Below the pieces are notes generated by a model. That model worked only from the letters and a program-made list of their open reading frames with translations. It ran no database searches and was not told the DNA's origin. Below, one piece after another: positions 8,363 to 19,981 of a stretch of 64,000 nucleotides of DNA (its first letter is position 1; each line of letters opens with the position of its first letter). Made by a program: the position numbers and the translations under genes. Source of the DNA: Barnesiella sp. WM24 (GTDB lineage: Bacteria > Bacteroidota > Bacteroidia > Bacteroidales > Muribaculaceae); contig NZ_SPPC01000014.1 in the NCBI RefSeq assembly GCF_004570975.1, forward strand, positions 27,753 to 91,752, written 5' to 3'.

Positions 8363-10708
8363 ATGAAACTGACAAAACTCATTGCCACGGCACTTGTGGC
8401 AACCTGTGGTGTCATGACACTGCACTCGTCGCCGGTAATACCTCGTGACGAAGCCATGGAACAGCGTATCGAGCAACTCTTGAAGAAAATGACGCTCGAA
8501 GAAAAGGTAGGACAGATGGCAGAGCTGACACTCGGTGTGCTCGGCGGTCCGTTTGACCCGGCGACACGCAGCGACTTCACTATCGCTGCCGACTCCCTTG
8601 ATAAAATCATAGGCAAATATAAGGTAGGCTCAATCCTTAATGTAGCCGACATTGCACTTACGCCCCAAGAATGGTACTCGATAGTATCACAGATTCAGGC
8701 TTACTCTATGGAACATCTCGGCATCCCCTGTATCTACGGTCTTGACATGAACCACGGAGCGAGCTACACGATGGGTGCCACTCTGTTTCCTCAGAATATA
8801 AACATGGGTGCCACTTTCAACAGAGAGCTTGCTCGCCGCGGAGGTGAAATCACCGCCTACGAGACCCGCGCAAGCGATGTGCCCTGGACTTACAATCCCA
8901 CCGTCGACCTCGGAAGAGACCCGCGCTGGCCGCGCATATGGGAGAATTATGGCGAAGACGCCTATCTGAGCGCACAGATGGGTAGCGCGACAGTGCTCGG
9001 CATGCAGGGTCCCGACCCCAACCATATCGACCGCTACCACATAGCGTCCAATCTCAAGCACTTCATGGGCTATGGCGTGCCGGTAAGCGGAAAAGACCGC
9101 ACTCACTCCTCGATCAGCGAGCAGGAAATGAGAGAAAAGCACTTCGCTCCCTATCTTGAAGCAATCCGCAACGGAAAGTCGCTGTCGATAATGGTAAACT
9201 CCACTACCAACAACGGAATACCGTTTCACGCAAATGCAAAGTATCTTACCCAATGGCTCAAGGACGAGCTTGAATGGGACGGCATGATTGTCACCGACTG
9301 GGCCGACATCAACAACCTGTACACCCGTGAATATGTCGCTGCCGACAAGAAAGACGCCATACGCCTTGCCATCAACGCAGGCATTGACATGGCGATGGAG
9401 CCGTATGACGTGGACTTCTGCACTCTGCTGAAAGAGCTTGTAGAAGAAGGAGAAGTGCCGATGAGCCGCATCGATGACGCATGTGCCCGTATATTAAGAT
9501 TGAAGATGCGCCTCGGTCTTTTTGAATATCCCGACACGAAATGGACCGACTATCCGCTTTTTGGCTCGAAAGAGTTTGCCGACGCTTCACGCCAGGCAGC
9601 AGAAGAGTCTATGGTGTTGCTGAAAAACGACAACTCAATCTTGCCTATAAAAGGAGGCAAACGCATACTCGTCACCGGACCTAACGCCAACTCCATGCGC
9701 TCGCTCAACGGAGGATGGACCTACACCTGGCAGGGACAGTACACCGACAAGATTGCCGAGCAGCACAATACCATCTATGAAAGCCTTACCGAGCGCTTCG
9801 GCAAAGAAAACGTAGTGTTTGAGGAAGGTGTGAAATATCTTGACTACCAGTGGGGCGGAAACTTCGGCCCGGAAGATGCGTCAGGAATCTCAAAGGCAGT
9901 TGACGCGGCAAAGAATGTAGACATCATTGTCGCCTGCATAGGAGAGACAAGCTATTGCGAGACTCCGGGCAATATCAACGACCTCAACCTCTCTGCCAAT
10001 CAGATACAGCTCGTAAAAGAGCTTTCAAAAACAGGCAAACCCATAGTGCTTATACTCAATGAAGGACGCCCGCGCCTCATCAGTGAAATCGAGCCTCTTG
10101 CATCTGCCGTGGTCGACATCATGCTTCCCGGCAATTACGGGGGCGACGCTCTCGCCTCTCTGCTCTCAGGCGACAAGAACTTCAGCGGCCGACTTCCCAT
10201 CACTTATCCGAAACACAGCGCGGCTCTCATCACCTACGACTACAAGAAGGGCGAAAGCTCACAGACAATGTCGGGAGCCTATAACTATGACGCCGTGGTT
10301 GACGTGCAGTGGATGTTTGGCACCGGATTGAGCTACACCACATTCAAATACTCCAATCTTCGCGTCAACAAGCCGGAATTCAAGGCCGGCGACACACTTA
10401 TATTCAGCCTTGAGGTGACAAATACCGGAAGTGTGGCAGGCAAGGAGAGTGTGCTTCTCTATTCAAGCGACCTCGTTGCCTCTACATCACCCGATGTGCG
10501 CCGGCTTCGCCAGTTTGAAAAAATAGACCTGCAGCCCGGAGAGACAAAGACAGTAAATCTCAGCGTACCGGCCAACGACCTCGCATTTGTCGGCTACGAC
10601 GAAAAGTGGGTGCTTGAAAAAGGTGATTTCCGCATTCAGGTAGGCGACCAGGTAATCAATGTCCGAGCTACCGAGACTAAGAAATGGGACACGCCCAACC
10701 GCGACTAA
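8363..10708 (+). CDS. bglX: Glycoside hydrolase family 3 beta-glucosidase
   Basis: A 781-residue GH3 enzyme with the full three-domain layout: a signal peptide (about residues 1-25), the (beta/alpha)8 domain, the alpha/beta sandwich domain, and a C-terminal fibronectin type III-like domain (from about residue 665). The catalytic nucleophile is D312 in VTDWADI, and KHFMGYG and [10 protein letters not shown] are the other family signatures. It should release terminal beta-linked glucose (or xylose) from oligosaccharides in the periplasm. Length and architecture match BglX-type enzymes of gut Bacteroidales. It is the last gene before a long perfect-stem terminator. Substrate cannot be fixed from sequence. 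Confidence 0.92.
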   Translation: MKLTKLIATALVATCGVMTLHSSPVIPRDEAMEQRIEQLLKKMTLEEKVGQMAELTLGVLGGPFDPATRSDFTIAADSLDKIIGKYKVGSILNVADIALTPQEWYSIVSQIQAYSMEHLGIPCIYGLDMNHGASYTMGATLFPQNINMGATFNRELARRGGEITAYETRASDVPWTYNPTVDLGRDPRWPRIWENYGEDAYLSAQMGSATVLGMQGPDPNHIDRYHIASNLKHFMGYGVPVSGKDRTHSSISEQEMREKHFAPYLEAIRNGKSLSIMVNSTTNNGIPFHANAKYLTQWLKDELEWDGMIVTDWADINNLYTREYVAADKKDAIRLAINAGIDMAMEPYDVDFCTLLKELVEEGEVPMSRIDDACARILRLKMRLGLFEYPDTKWTDYPLFGSKEFADASRQAAEESMVLLKNDNSILPIKGGKRILVTGPNANSMRSLNGGWTYTWQGQYTDKIAEQHNTIYESLTERFGKENVVFEEGVKYLDYQWGGNFGPEDASGISKAVDAAKNVDIIVACIGETSYCETPGNINDLNLSANQIQLVKELSKTGKPIVLILNEGRPRLISEIEPLASAVVDIMLPGNYGGDALASLLSGDKNFSGRLPITYPKHSAALITYDYKKGESSQTMSGAYNYDAVVDVQWMFGTGLSYTTFKYSNLRVNKPEFKAGDTLIFSLEVTNTGSVAGKESVLLYSSDLVASTSPDVRRLRQFEKIDLQPGETKTVNLSVPANDLAFVGYDEKWVLEKGDFRIQVGDQVINVRATETKKWDTPNRD

Positions 10709-10718
10709 ACAATCAACC

Positions 10719-10765
10719 GTCATAAATGAAAAAGGAGGGAATTTCCCTCCTTTTTCATTTATGAC
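10719..10765. terminator. Long bidirectional terminator between GH3 and the LuxR gene
   Basis: A perfect 22-bp inverted repeat (10719-10740 with 10744-10763/65) with a 3-nt loop. The arms contain AAAAAGGAGGG and CCCTCCTTTTT, so it has U-tracts in both directions and serves both the GH3 gene and the convergent luxR-type gene. Confidence 0.9.
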
Positions 10766-10830
10766 CGGCTTTCCGGTCAATCATCAATATTCGATTCAAT
10801 AACACTTATATACGATTATACGGTCGTTTA

Positions 10831-11475
10831 CTAAATATAATATTCTATGAGATTCACAATCCCTGCACGCAAAGCATATTGTGTGGCTTCATGCACAGTG
10901 CTTATCTCAAGTTTTCGGAATATGTTTTTCTTATGAGTCACGATTGTGTGTACACTTGAGCATCTTGCCTCAGCAATTTCCTTTGCAGTCAATCCGCGGG
11001 CGAGCGCCTTCAATATCTCAATCTCCGTATTGGTGAGCGGCGACGCGTCTTCCTTATTACCGTGACGCGCTATTATATCTGCGACATGGCTTCTTACATT
11101 TTTGCCTGCAAGGGTTGACTCTACCGCATGATTCAGCTCGTCAATATCAGCCGTCTTTTCAACAAAACTCACCCTGTCGCAATCACTCAGCCGCCTTACA
11201 AAACCGGGATTGAACTCTGACGACCACATAACCCAGCGAGCCATGCTGAAACGTGATATCATAATCAGGAGGGAGTCCACACTACCAATGTCAAAGATAG
11301 CATAATCGAGCCATACAACCACATTCCGCCGGAGCATCAGTGCATCGACAAGCTCAGCCTTGCTGTCGACACAGACCATATCGACATTACGCCCTTCCAT
11401 AAGAGCGACAAGCCCGATACGTGTCACCGCCTGACGGTCGGCGATAATTACTGCAGCGGCATCCACTCCATCCAT
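10831..11475 (-). CDS. LuxR/FixJ-family transcriptional regulator with divergent receiver
   Basis: A 214-residue protein with an N-terminal receiver-like domain (1-120) and a C-terminal LuxR helix-turn-helix (about 145-205: LTNTEIEILKALARGLTAKE, then SSVHTIVTHKKNIFRKL). In the receiver, the phospho-acceptor position D57 (VWLDYAIFD) and the conserved lysine K107 (VEKTAD) are kept, but the usual acidic pair is reduced to one Asp (D13, followed by Arg), so phosphorylation may be altered. It starts 16 bases after the cysK stop on the same strand and is probably co-transcribed with it, hinting at a link to sulfur/cysteine status (inference). No histidine kinase is adjacent. Confidence 0.85.
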   Translation of the reverse strand: MDGVDAAAVIIADRQAVTRIGLVALMEGRNVDMVCVDSKAELVDALMLRRNVVVWLDYAIFDIGSVDSLLIMISRFSMARWVMWSSEFNPGFVRRLSDCDRVSFVEKTADIDELNHAVESTLAGKNVRSHVADIIARHGNKEDASPLTNTEIEILKALARGLTAKEIAEARCSSVHTIVTHKKNIFRKLEISTVHEATQYALRAGIVNLIEYYI

Positions 11476-11491
11476 ATTTCTTCACTCCGGC

Positions 11492-12439
11492 TTAGAGCGG
11501 ATACTCGTCAAAGGCATACAACACGGTCGACAGATAGCGTTCGCCCGTGTCAGGCAGAACCGCAACGATGGTCTTACCCTCGTTTTCTTTACGTGAAGCA
11601 ATCTCCAGTGCCGCATACAACGCCGCTCCCGATGAAATGCCCACAAGCAGTCCTTCCTCCTTAGCCAAAAGCCGTGACGACCGTATGGCATCGTCATCGT
11701 TCACCTTTATAACTTCGTCGATTAAAGAGCTGTCGTAGTTTGCCGGCACAAAACCTGCGCCAATTCCCTGTATTTTATGCGCCCCGGCCTTTTCACCGGA
11801 AATGACGGCGGAACCGGCAGGTTCCACGGCGACAGCCTTTACCGACGGCTTTAGCTCTTTCAGCCGCCGTGTAGTGCCACAAAGCGTACCGCCCGTGCCC
11901 ACACCGGCTACGAAATAATCTATATCACCGTCAGTGTCACGCCATATTTCCTCCGCAGTAGTCATATAATGAGCCTCCGGATTTGCAGAATTTTCAAATT
12001 GCTGCGGTATATAAGCCCCGGGGATTTCCGCTTTCAGCTCGGCAGCCTTTCTGATAGCTCCGCTCATTCCCTCGCTGCCCGGGGTAAGGACAAGGTTTGC
12101 GCCCAACGCCTTGAGAAGACTCTGGCGCTCAACGCTCATGGTGTCGGGCATCGTCAATATAAGCTTATACCCCTTGACGGCGGCCACCCAGGCAAGACCG
12201 ATACCGGTGTTTCCACTCGTAGGCTCGATTATAGTGGCACCCGGAAGCAACAGTCCTTCCTTCTCGGCATTTTCAATCATAGCGAAAGCTATGCGGTCTT
12301 TGACACTGCCACCGGGATTGAAATATTCAATCTTGACAAGGACACGCGCGTGAAGATGCCTTTTATTTTCAATATTGCTGACTTCCAGCAACGGTGTGTT
12401 GCCTATAAGTTCGGTAAGAGACTTGTAAATCTTAGCCAT
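11492..12439 (-). CDS. cysK: Cysteine synthase A
   Basis: O-acetylserine sulfhydrylase, a fold type II PLP enzyme that makes L-cysteine from O-acetylserine and sulfide in the cytoplasm. With the start at 12439 (MAKIYKSLTELIGNTPL) it is 315 residues, the normal CysK length; the frame stays open upstream to 12508, but those 23 residues overlap the predicted promoter and are not typical. The PLP lysine is K47 in NPGGSVKDR, the substrate loop is TSGNTG, and the phosphate-binding loop is GVGTGGT. The LuxR-type regulator follows at once. Confidence 0.96.
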   Translation of the reverse strand: MAKIYKSLTELIGNTPLLEVSNIENKRHLHARVLVKIEYFNPGGSVKDRIAFAMIENAEKEGLLLPGATIIEPTSGNTGIGLAWVAAVKGYKLILTMPDTMSVERQSLLKALGANLVLTPGSEGMSGAIRKAAELKAEIPGAYIPQQFENSANPEAHYMTTAEEIWRDTDGDIDYFVAGVGTGGTLCGTTRRLKELKPSVKAVAVEPAGSAVISGEKAGAHKIQGIGAGFVPANYDSSLIDEVIKVNDDDAIRSSRLLAKEEGLLVGISSGAALYAALEIASRKENEGKTIVAVLPDTGERYLSTVLYAFDEYPL

Positions 12440-12464
12440 AATAATTCTGTTGGTTGTTGATTTT

Positions 12465-12496
12465 GCAAAAATAGCAATGAAACAATTAAGATACAA
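12465..12496 (-). promoter_or_regulatory. Promoter of cysK
   Basis: On the minus strand TTG (12494-12496) is followed after 20 nt by TATTTTTGC (12465-12473), a good Bacteroidetes promoter. It supports the 12439 start for cysK, because the longer reading frame would begin upstream of the transcription start. Confidence 0.7.
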
Positions 12497-12547
12497 TACC
12501 ATAAACATGGTAAAGACATCAAATTGTTCAACAACACGTAAGAGATA

Positions 12548-13489
12548 TTATTTTGCGAAGCTCAAGAAATATGTGTCATATATGACTGACCGACCACCAA
12601 ACTCCTCTTTATGGGCAACCATGCCGGCATTAAGATAGCGTCCGCCATCCTCATTGGATGTCCCGAAGTCAAAATATGCCGCATCGGTAATCCTGTTGAA
12701 AATTATGTCATGGTATATTACATCGGTAGCGTAAATCGCCTTGCCCTCAGGCGTACATGCAGCATATTGCAGATGCAGCACATCGTTACACACATAAATC
12801 ACCGCACCGGCAACGATTTCGCCTTCATGACGCGCGATGAAAAAACGTATCTCCGACGGAAATTGAGCGTGAAGCGACTCGAGTTCTTCAGCAGTGTGGA
12901 CAGGAACAGTGTTATGACGCACACGCCTGTCATCTACTATAATCTGCCAGAACAGGTTCACGTCATCCACCTCTTCCACCGAGATACCAAACCGCCGCTG
13001 CCGCTTTGCCGCACGCTTTCCGAGGCGGCTTGAAGCCACAGGTCTACGCATGTCAATTGCCGTCGCAAGATTACGGACGGTCAACTGCGCGTCGTTGCGA
13101 AACAACGCGTATAAATCCTCGTCGGCGGGAATGCGATGATATATGTGAGGTACAGGTTTATAGACAAGTCCGGAAAATCCTTGACTGCGACAGTATCCGG
13201 TCACCGCATCCAACCATACAAGGGGATCGACACCTGAAGTGCGCTCAGTCATCACAAAACCGCCATAAGTCAGTCCGGCATGGGATGACAGCACATCACC
13301 CTTTACTGTCGCAGGCAGAAGCGAGACAAGCTCTCCGCTGTCATCATACAGCATCAGCGAATGGTCGGGGAAGCGGTCGGCATGATAGTCCATATAACCG
13401 CGTTGAAGCAGAAAGGTGGCATTCTTGGATTTACCGACAAATTCATCCCATATCGTCCTGTCGGCAGGAGTGTAACGCTCAACCCTCAT
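12548..13489 (-). CDS. GNAT/FemAB-like acyltransferase
   Basis: A 313-residue cytoplasmic protein with the duplicated GNAT fold of the FemAB / BioF2-like acetyltransferase group. The N-terminal part contains SKNATFLLQRGYMDYHADRF, common to this group, and the C-terminal half has the acceptor-side pattern IARHEGEIVAGAVIYV followed by LHLQYAACTPEG and FDFGTSNEDGG. Members transfer acyl or aminoacyl groups to sugars, peptides or amines; the substrate here cannot be told. The start codon overlaps the stop of the upstream alcohol dehydrogenase (TGATG), so the two are translationally coupled. It could act in envelope or glycan precursor modification, but that is inference. Confidence 0.8.
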   Translation of the reverse strand: MRVERYTPADRTIWDEFVGKSKNATFLLQRGYMDYHADRFPDHSLMLYDDSGELVSLLPATVKGDVLSSHAGLTYGGFVMTERTSGVDPLVWLDAVTGYCRSQGFSGLVYKPVPHIYHRIPADEDLYALFRNDAQLTVRNLATAIDMRRPVASSRLGKRAAKRQRRFGISVEEVDDVNLFWQIIVDDRRVRHNTVPVHTAEELESLHAQFPSEIRFFIARHEGEIVAGAVIYVCNDVLHLQYAACTPEGKAIYATDVIYHDIIFNRITDAAYFDFGTSNEDGGRYLNAGMVAHKEEFGGRSVIYDTYFLSFAK

Positions 13490-14664
13490 CAGAGCATCAT
13501 CTTATATATCTCAGCCGTGTCGGCAGGCGAAAGTTTCACATAAGAGCCTATAGGATTGCCCTTGTGTTCATGTAGTTTTGCCACAAGACGCTCAAAATCG
13601 GGAGAGTCGATGCCAAGCTCTCCGAGAGTAACAGGCATCCCTATGCTCCGGTAAAACTCTTTCAGTCTACTTATGCCCTCTTCTGCAATCTCGGTCTCAG
13701 TGCGATTGTCGGGCGACACACCCATGACACGTATCGCGAACTGCGCCACCTTAGCCGGATTGGTGCGGCTCACATAACTCATCCATGCCGGATTAACGAC
13801 AGCAAGACCGGCACCGTGGGCCACATCATATATGGCGCTTAGTTCATGTTCCATAAAGTGTGACGCCCAATCCTCAGCCCTGCCGGTGCCACAAAGCCCG
13901 TTATGGGCAAGCGTCGAGCTCCACATGATATTGGCTCTCGCCTCATAATCATAAGGATCAGCCATTATCTTACGCGCTTCATTAATTATAGCGGTAAGAA
14001 GTCCTTCAGCCAGCCTGTCAGTGGTCTCACAATCAGGAGTGTTTGAGAAGTAACGTTCAAAAATGTGAGCCATCATGTCAACAATGCCGCAACCGGTCTG
14101 ATATTGAGGCAATGTAAATGTAAGCTCCGGATTCATCACTGCAAATCGCGGGCGCAATGCACTCTCTGTGCGCAAACTGAGCTTTATCAGTCCATCTTTC
14201 TTTGTAATGACCGAATTGCCAGAGCCCTCGCTGCCGGCGGCGGGAATCGTCAGGACAACACCCACCGGCAAAGCCTTCTCAACAACTTTTTTACCACAAT
14301 AGAAGTCCCAGAAGTCACCGTCATAAGGCACTCCGCAGGCAATCGCCTTTGCGGTGTCGATAACCGAGCCGCCGCCCACGGCAAGCAGGAAGTCTATCTT
14401 ATGGTCACGAACCATATCGATGCCTTCATACACACGGTCGTCGGTAGGATTAGGGCATATACCGCCCATCTCTTCCCACATCACTCCCGCTTCATCAAGC
14501 GATTTCTTGACACGGTCGAGCAATCCGCTACGCACTACCGAGCCTCCTCCATATACAAGAAGCACGCGGTTGCCTCCAAACTGCTTTACAAGATTTCCGG
14601 TCAAGGATTCAGTGTCGCGCCCGAACACAAATTTTGTCGGACTCCAGAATGTGAAGTTGTCCAT
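13489..14664 (-). CDS. Iron-containing alcohol dehydrogenase (YqhD/BdhA-like)
   Basis: A 391-residue group III alcohol dehydrogenase that reduces aldehydes to alcohols with NAD(P)H. The N-terminal half has the nucleotide-binding GGGSVIDTAKAIA motif, and the C-terminal half has metal ligands in DMMAHIFERYF and in MEHELSAIYDVAHGAGLAV, the pattern of the butanol dehydrogenase / YqhD subfamily. Length is normal. It shares one base with the downstream acyltransferase start. No convincing promoter box is visible in the short gap to the yidC terminator at 14686-14734. It probably serves as an aldehyde sink; the exact substrate is unknown. Confidence 0.92.
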   Translation of the reverse strand: MDNFTFWSPTKFVFGRDTESLTGNLVKQFGGNRVLLVYGGGSVVRSGLLDRVKKSLDEAGVMWEEMGGICPNPTDDRVYEGIDMVRDHKIDFLLAVGGGSVIDTAKAIACGVPYDGDFWDFYCGKKVVEKALPVGVVLTIPAAGSEGSGNSVITKKDGLIKLSLRTESALRPRFAVMNPELTFTLPQYQTGCGIVDMMAHIFERYFSNTPDCETTDRLAEGLLTAIINEARKIMADPYDYEARANIMWSSTLAHNGLCGTGRAEDWASHFMEHELSAIYDVAHGAGLAVVNPAWMSYVSRTNPAKVAQFAIRVMGVSPDNRTETEIAEEGISRLKEFYRSIGMPVTLGELGIDSPDFERLVAKLHEHKGNPIGSYVKLSPADTAEIYKMML

Positions 14665-14685
14665 AATGTTATATATCTAAAAAAA

Positions 14686-14734
14686 CAGTGCATAATCCAT
14701 GACCACATCAAATATGGTCATGAACCATGCACTG
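14686..14734 (-). terminator. Terminator of the pyrG-yidC operon
   Basis: A two-part hairpin: CAGTGCAT/ATGCACTG (8 bp) outside and CATGACCA/TGGTCATG (8 bp) inside, with a small internal loop. Seven As at 14679-14685 give a U-run on the minus strand. It lies 11 bases past the yidC stop. Confidence 0.85.
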
Positions 14735-14744
14735 CAGGTTATCA

Positions 14745-16846
14745 TTAACGGCGGTTGCCCTTCTGGCGTTTCTGCTGTTCACGCAACGCAGCCTGCTGCT
14801 GGCGCTGCGCCTCTTCAAGACGAGCCATGAAACCTGACTTCTTACGCGGCTTCTTGGCAGCCTCCGCCATCTTGGCACGCATCTTCTCTTCGCTTACGAC
14901 ATGACGGAACACATAAGTCTGAATAATCGTGATAAGAAGCGACAGGAAGTAGTAATAGCTAAGTCCGGCGGCATAGTTGTTAAAGAACACAAGGAACATC
15001 AAAGGCATCAGATACATCATCCATTTCATACCCGGCATGGCATTGCTCGAAGCCTGGCTTGCCATGGTAATCTTTGTATAGATAATGTTGGTCACTGTCA
15101 TGAGAAGACAGAAAAGCGACAGATGATTGCCAAAATATTCAGTCACCAGAGGAATATGTCCGGTCCATGAGATTATCGCATCGGGAGCCGACAGGTCTTT
15201 CGCCCAAAGGAACGACTCGCCGCGCAACTCTATACATGACGGGAAGAAGGTAAACATCGCGATAAGCACAGGCATCTGCAGCAACATCGGCAGACATCCC
15301 GCCATAGGATTGGCTCCGGCACGCGAATAGAGTTCCATCGTCTTCTGCTGGCGTGTCATGGCATTTTCCTGTCCGGGATATTTCTCGTTGATAGCCTGAA
15401 TCTCCGGATTAAGAAGACGCATCTTTGCCTGCGACATGTAGCTCTTATAGGTGAACGGGAATATAATCAGCTTTATAAATATAGTAAGCAAGAGAATTAT
15501 TATTCCGTAGTTGGTAAACCACTTGCCGAGAATCTCAAACACCGGGATGATAATCCATGTATTAATCCAGCGGAACAGTGTCCATCCAAGCGGCACAAGA
15601 CGGGTAAGCTCAAGGTCGTCACCGGGCTGCAGATTGTCAGACAGAGAGGAGAGCATCGGATATAGATTAGGGCCTACAAAAATGTCAAATGATGCAGGAT
15701 TGGACTCCGATGCAGAGTAGTCTACAGTCGCCACGGCATCCATCTCTTTCAGATAGTCGGGGTCGAGCTTGTCAAGCACCTGCGACTTCAGGTCGGCGCG
15801 GTTAAAATGGTTCTTGGCAATAAACGCCATTGAGAAGAACTGGTTTTTAAAGCCAATCCACTTTATGCGCTCGTTGACCTCCTCATCGTCATTTTTAGCC
15901 TCGCTGAGGTTTTCCACATCACCGCCGGCATATTTGTAATATATCGCGGAGTTGCGCTCCTCAAACATGCGTCCTTTCTCCTGACGGGTCATCTTCTGAT
16001 GCCAGAGGAAATCCATAGTCACCACGCTTGAGGGAATGACCGACTCCATGCCTTTCTGAACCACGTCAAGCTTTACTATATAGCTGTCAGGGACAAGCGT
16101 ATAGCGCAACCCGAAGGAAGCACCGCCGCCAAGGTCAAGGCTCATCAATACGGTAGAGTCACTTTCCTGTACAGGATTAAAATAAAAGTCACGGGTGTCA
16201 AACTCGCGGTCGGAAGAGTTCAATATAAATGAATAGCTGTCATTGTCAGGAGTGCAGACAACCACATTGCCGCCGCGATAAGAGTCATATTTTTTAAGCT
16301 CGGCACGCGCAATCGCTCCACCCTTACTTGACAGGTCGATCGAGACAAGCTCGTTTTCAAGCTTTACTTTTGTATCGCTTCCATGAAGATAGCGGGCAAA
16401 GCCACGATACTGTGACAGGTCACGCAGCTTCGACTTTACCGCAGCAATAGCCTTGTTCATCACCGGAGCCGGAGGCAGCTGCACCGAGCTCAGTTCAGGC
16501 GTCAGCAGATAATTTATGTTTATCTGAGTAGTGTCTACCTTAACGTAACCCTGAATGTTTCTACCGTCGGAAGAGAGGCTCATATCGGTTGTGGTAAACA
16601 TAGCGCGTCCGGTTGAGTCGGCGACTCCATACTGTTTGATAGCTCCGGCGAGCATGTTGTACTCAGCCTGGGTAAGGCTGTCGGCAGGCGATGCAAGCTC
16701 ATTGTCGGTTATCGCTTTCTCCTCTCCTGAGGTAAGCTGTTCCTGAGGCATCGGGCTATTTGGGTCGACTTCGGGCTTATTAAGCCACATGAAGCCGAGG
16801 ATGACTGCTCCCATAAGGAGGAGTCCGAGCATCGTATTTTTATCCA

Positions 16847-16847
<1 letters not shown>
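14745..16847 (-). CDS. yidC: YidC membrane protein insertase
   Basis: A 700-residue inner-membrane insertase that integrates and folds membrane proteins, alone or with SecYEG. It has an N-terminal membrane anchor (residues 5-20), a large periplasmic domain (about 60-400) and the conserved five-helix OxaA core (from about 425: FTNYGIIILLLTIFIKLIIF, then QMPVLIAMFTFFP, and later FFNNYAAGLSYYYF). The tail is rich in Lys/Arg/Gln (residues 660-700), suited to ribosome contact. The start overlaps the pyrG stop by one base, the conserved pyrG-yidC pair of Bacteroidales. Confidence 0.97.
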
Positions 16848-18472
<1,625 letters not shown>

Positions 18473-18488
18473 TTATTTTTATCAAGCC

Positions 18489-18497
18489 GCAAAGTTA
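18489..18497 (-). promoter_or_regulatory. -7 box of the pyrG promoter
   Basis: TAACTTTGC on the minus strand, 26 bases upstream of the pyrG start. A TTG lies only 14 nt further upstream, closer than usual, so the -33 element is uncertain. Confidence 0.55.
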
Positions 18498-18581
18498 CAT
18501 AAATTAATCCACAATCTGAAATAAATTTAGCAGCCGGCTTCAGAATGGTGTATCAGGCAAGACGACTTGCTAAAAAGACAA

Positions 18582-18612
18582 GGGCGGCAACACCGTCATG
18601 GTGTCTCCGCCC
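18582..18612 (-). terminator. Terminator of the M48 protease gene
   Basis: Hairpin GGGCGG/CCGCCC plus ACACC/GGTGT separated by a 2x2 internal loop, loop GTCAT. An A-run at 18572-18576 gives Us on the minus strand, just past the protease stop at 18636. Confidence 0.75.
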
Positions 18613-18635
18613 CGTCACATTAATTCTTTTTATTC

Positions 18636-19433
18636 TTACTTCGATTCGGGAGGAGTTATGCCTTCCTGAGTGGCACGCTTCTCCATGCGCTCGATACGCT
18701 TGTCAAGGTCGGGGTGAGAAGAAAACAGCTGATTGATTTTGCTTTCCTTCTGTGCGCCCGCTTCTTCCTGAAGGGCTTTAAGCTTCTTGAATGAAAGAGC
18801 CATTGCCCAGGGGTTCTTGCCGTGACTCTTGAGAAATTCGTAGCCGTAGTCGTCGGCATCCTTCTCTTGCTTCTGAGAGTAAGTGGCTCCGGCAAGAGCT
18901 TCACCGAGGTCGCCAAGCTGAGAGTCGGTCAAGGCTGCGGCTGTGCCGTTGGTAGCACCGATTCCGTCTTTCAGAGCTGAAGTAAGCAGCGACTGCTTGA
19001 ATGCCTTCTTTGAATCATGGTGAGCCACGTGACCGATCTCGTGACCGATTACGCCAAGCAGCTCCTCATCGCTCATGATGTCCATCAGTGCGGCAAATAC
19101 ACGCACACTGCCGTCGGCACATGCGAAAGCGTTTACGTCAACCACCCAATACACTTTGAAGTTCAAGGGTATGCCTTCCACAGAGGTAAGCCCCTTTGTG
19201 AGGCTGTCAAGACGCTGTGTATAAGGATGGTCAGGCTCACACACCTTATTGTGGGTATCCATCCAGTCGATATACTCCTTTACATAAGCGGTCATCTGTG
19301 CATCGGTAAGAGTCACAGCCTGGGCAGCCTTGGTAGCGGCGCCAACCGCCTTTTTCAGATTAAATTGTGCCATAGCGGGAAAAGACACCGCAAGGCAGCA
19401 CACAATAGCAAAAAACTTTACAATTCGATTCAT
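18636..19433 (-). CDS. Exported M48-family metalloprotease
   Basis: A 265-residue zinc protease of the M48 family (BepA/LoiP/Oma1-like). The start at 19433 (MNRIVKFFAIVCCLAV) gives a normal signal peptide ending PAMA; the frame extends upstream to 19490, but the extra 19 residues would spoil it. The catalytic HEIGH is at residues 131-135, and the third zinc ligand should be the Glu of QEKDADDYGYEFL. Members act in the periplasm on misfolded outer-membrane proteins. There is no TPR tail, unlike BepA. It is a single-gene unit with its own terminator. Confidence 0.9.
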   Translation of the reverse strand: MNRIVKFFAIVCCLAVSFPAMAQFNLKKAVGAATKAAQAVTLTDAQMTAYVKEYIDWMDTHNKVCEPDHPYTQRLDSLTKGLTSVEGIPLNFKVYWVVDVNAFACADGSVRVFAALMDIMSDEELLGVIGHEIGHVAHHDSKKAFKQSLLTSALKDGIGATNGTAAALTDSQLGDLGEALAGATYSQKQEKDADDYGYEFLKSHGKNPWAMALSFKKLKALQEEAGAQKESKINQLFSSHPDLDKRIERMEKRATQEGITPPESK

Positions 19434-19599
19434 GATTTTACTAAAAAAAATAATGTTGCAAAGAGAAATGTTTTTATAAATCAGTTGCAAAGAAAACTAA
19501 AATTATGCTAACCGCAAAATTATCATGCCACCTATCCATAAGTTTAACAATTTGGCATCGACCGGTGTTATAGGATAAACGACTAATACATATATAGCT

Positions 19600-19926
19600 A
19601 TGACACGAATAAAGCTTGGCACAACGTCTCTGCATGTGACCTATACCGACGACGAACTGAAGACAAAAGTAATCGGATACCTACGCTCCTGCGATGACGG
19701 TGTAGGATTCCGGGACATTTGCGACAATATACTGACACTGGCCGAAGATGACGGAAAGCTGTCGCGCGACGGCTCGGAACAGTATCAGTGGGAAGAGCTT
19801 GACCGGAGCGACATACTCAGAATTGACGCTATCCTTAACGATGCGATAACCGACCGCGTGATAATGATAGATTTCAACACCACCCATTATCAGGCAACCG
19901 ACACCTACTTCATTGCAAGGCAATGA
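19600..19926 (+). CDS. Small conserved-looking hypothetical protein
   Basis: A 108-residue acidic, soluble protein with no signal peptide or membrane segment. I do not recognise the family. It has a predicted alpha/beta character, with an N-terminal beta hairpin (TRIKLGTTSLHVTY), an acidic middle (TLAEDDGKLSRDGSEQ) and a C-terminal MIDFNTTHYQATDTYFIARQ. The downstream SDR begins 55 bases later on the same strand, so co-transcription is possible. Codon use resembles the neighbours, which favours a real gene. Confidence 0.6.
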   Translation: MTRIKLGTTSLHVTYTDDELKTKVIGYLRSCDDGVGFRDICDNILTLAEDDGKLSRDGSEQYQWEELDRSDILRIDAILNDAITDRVIMIDFNTTHYQATDTYFIARQ

Positions 19927-19981
19927 CAATAATGACAACACACTATATAATCAATTAATAATATTTAATCGCTACCTTTAC

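Noticed and set aside
12440..12508. 23-codon N-terminal extension of cysK
   Set aside because: It spans the predicted promoter and is absent from normal CysK proteins; the start at 12439 is preferred.
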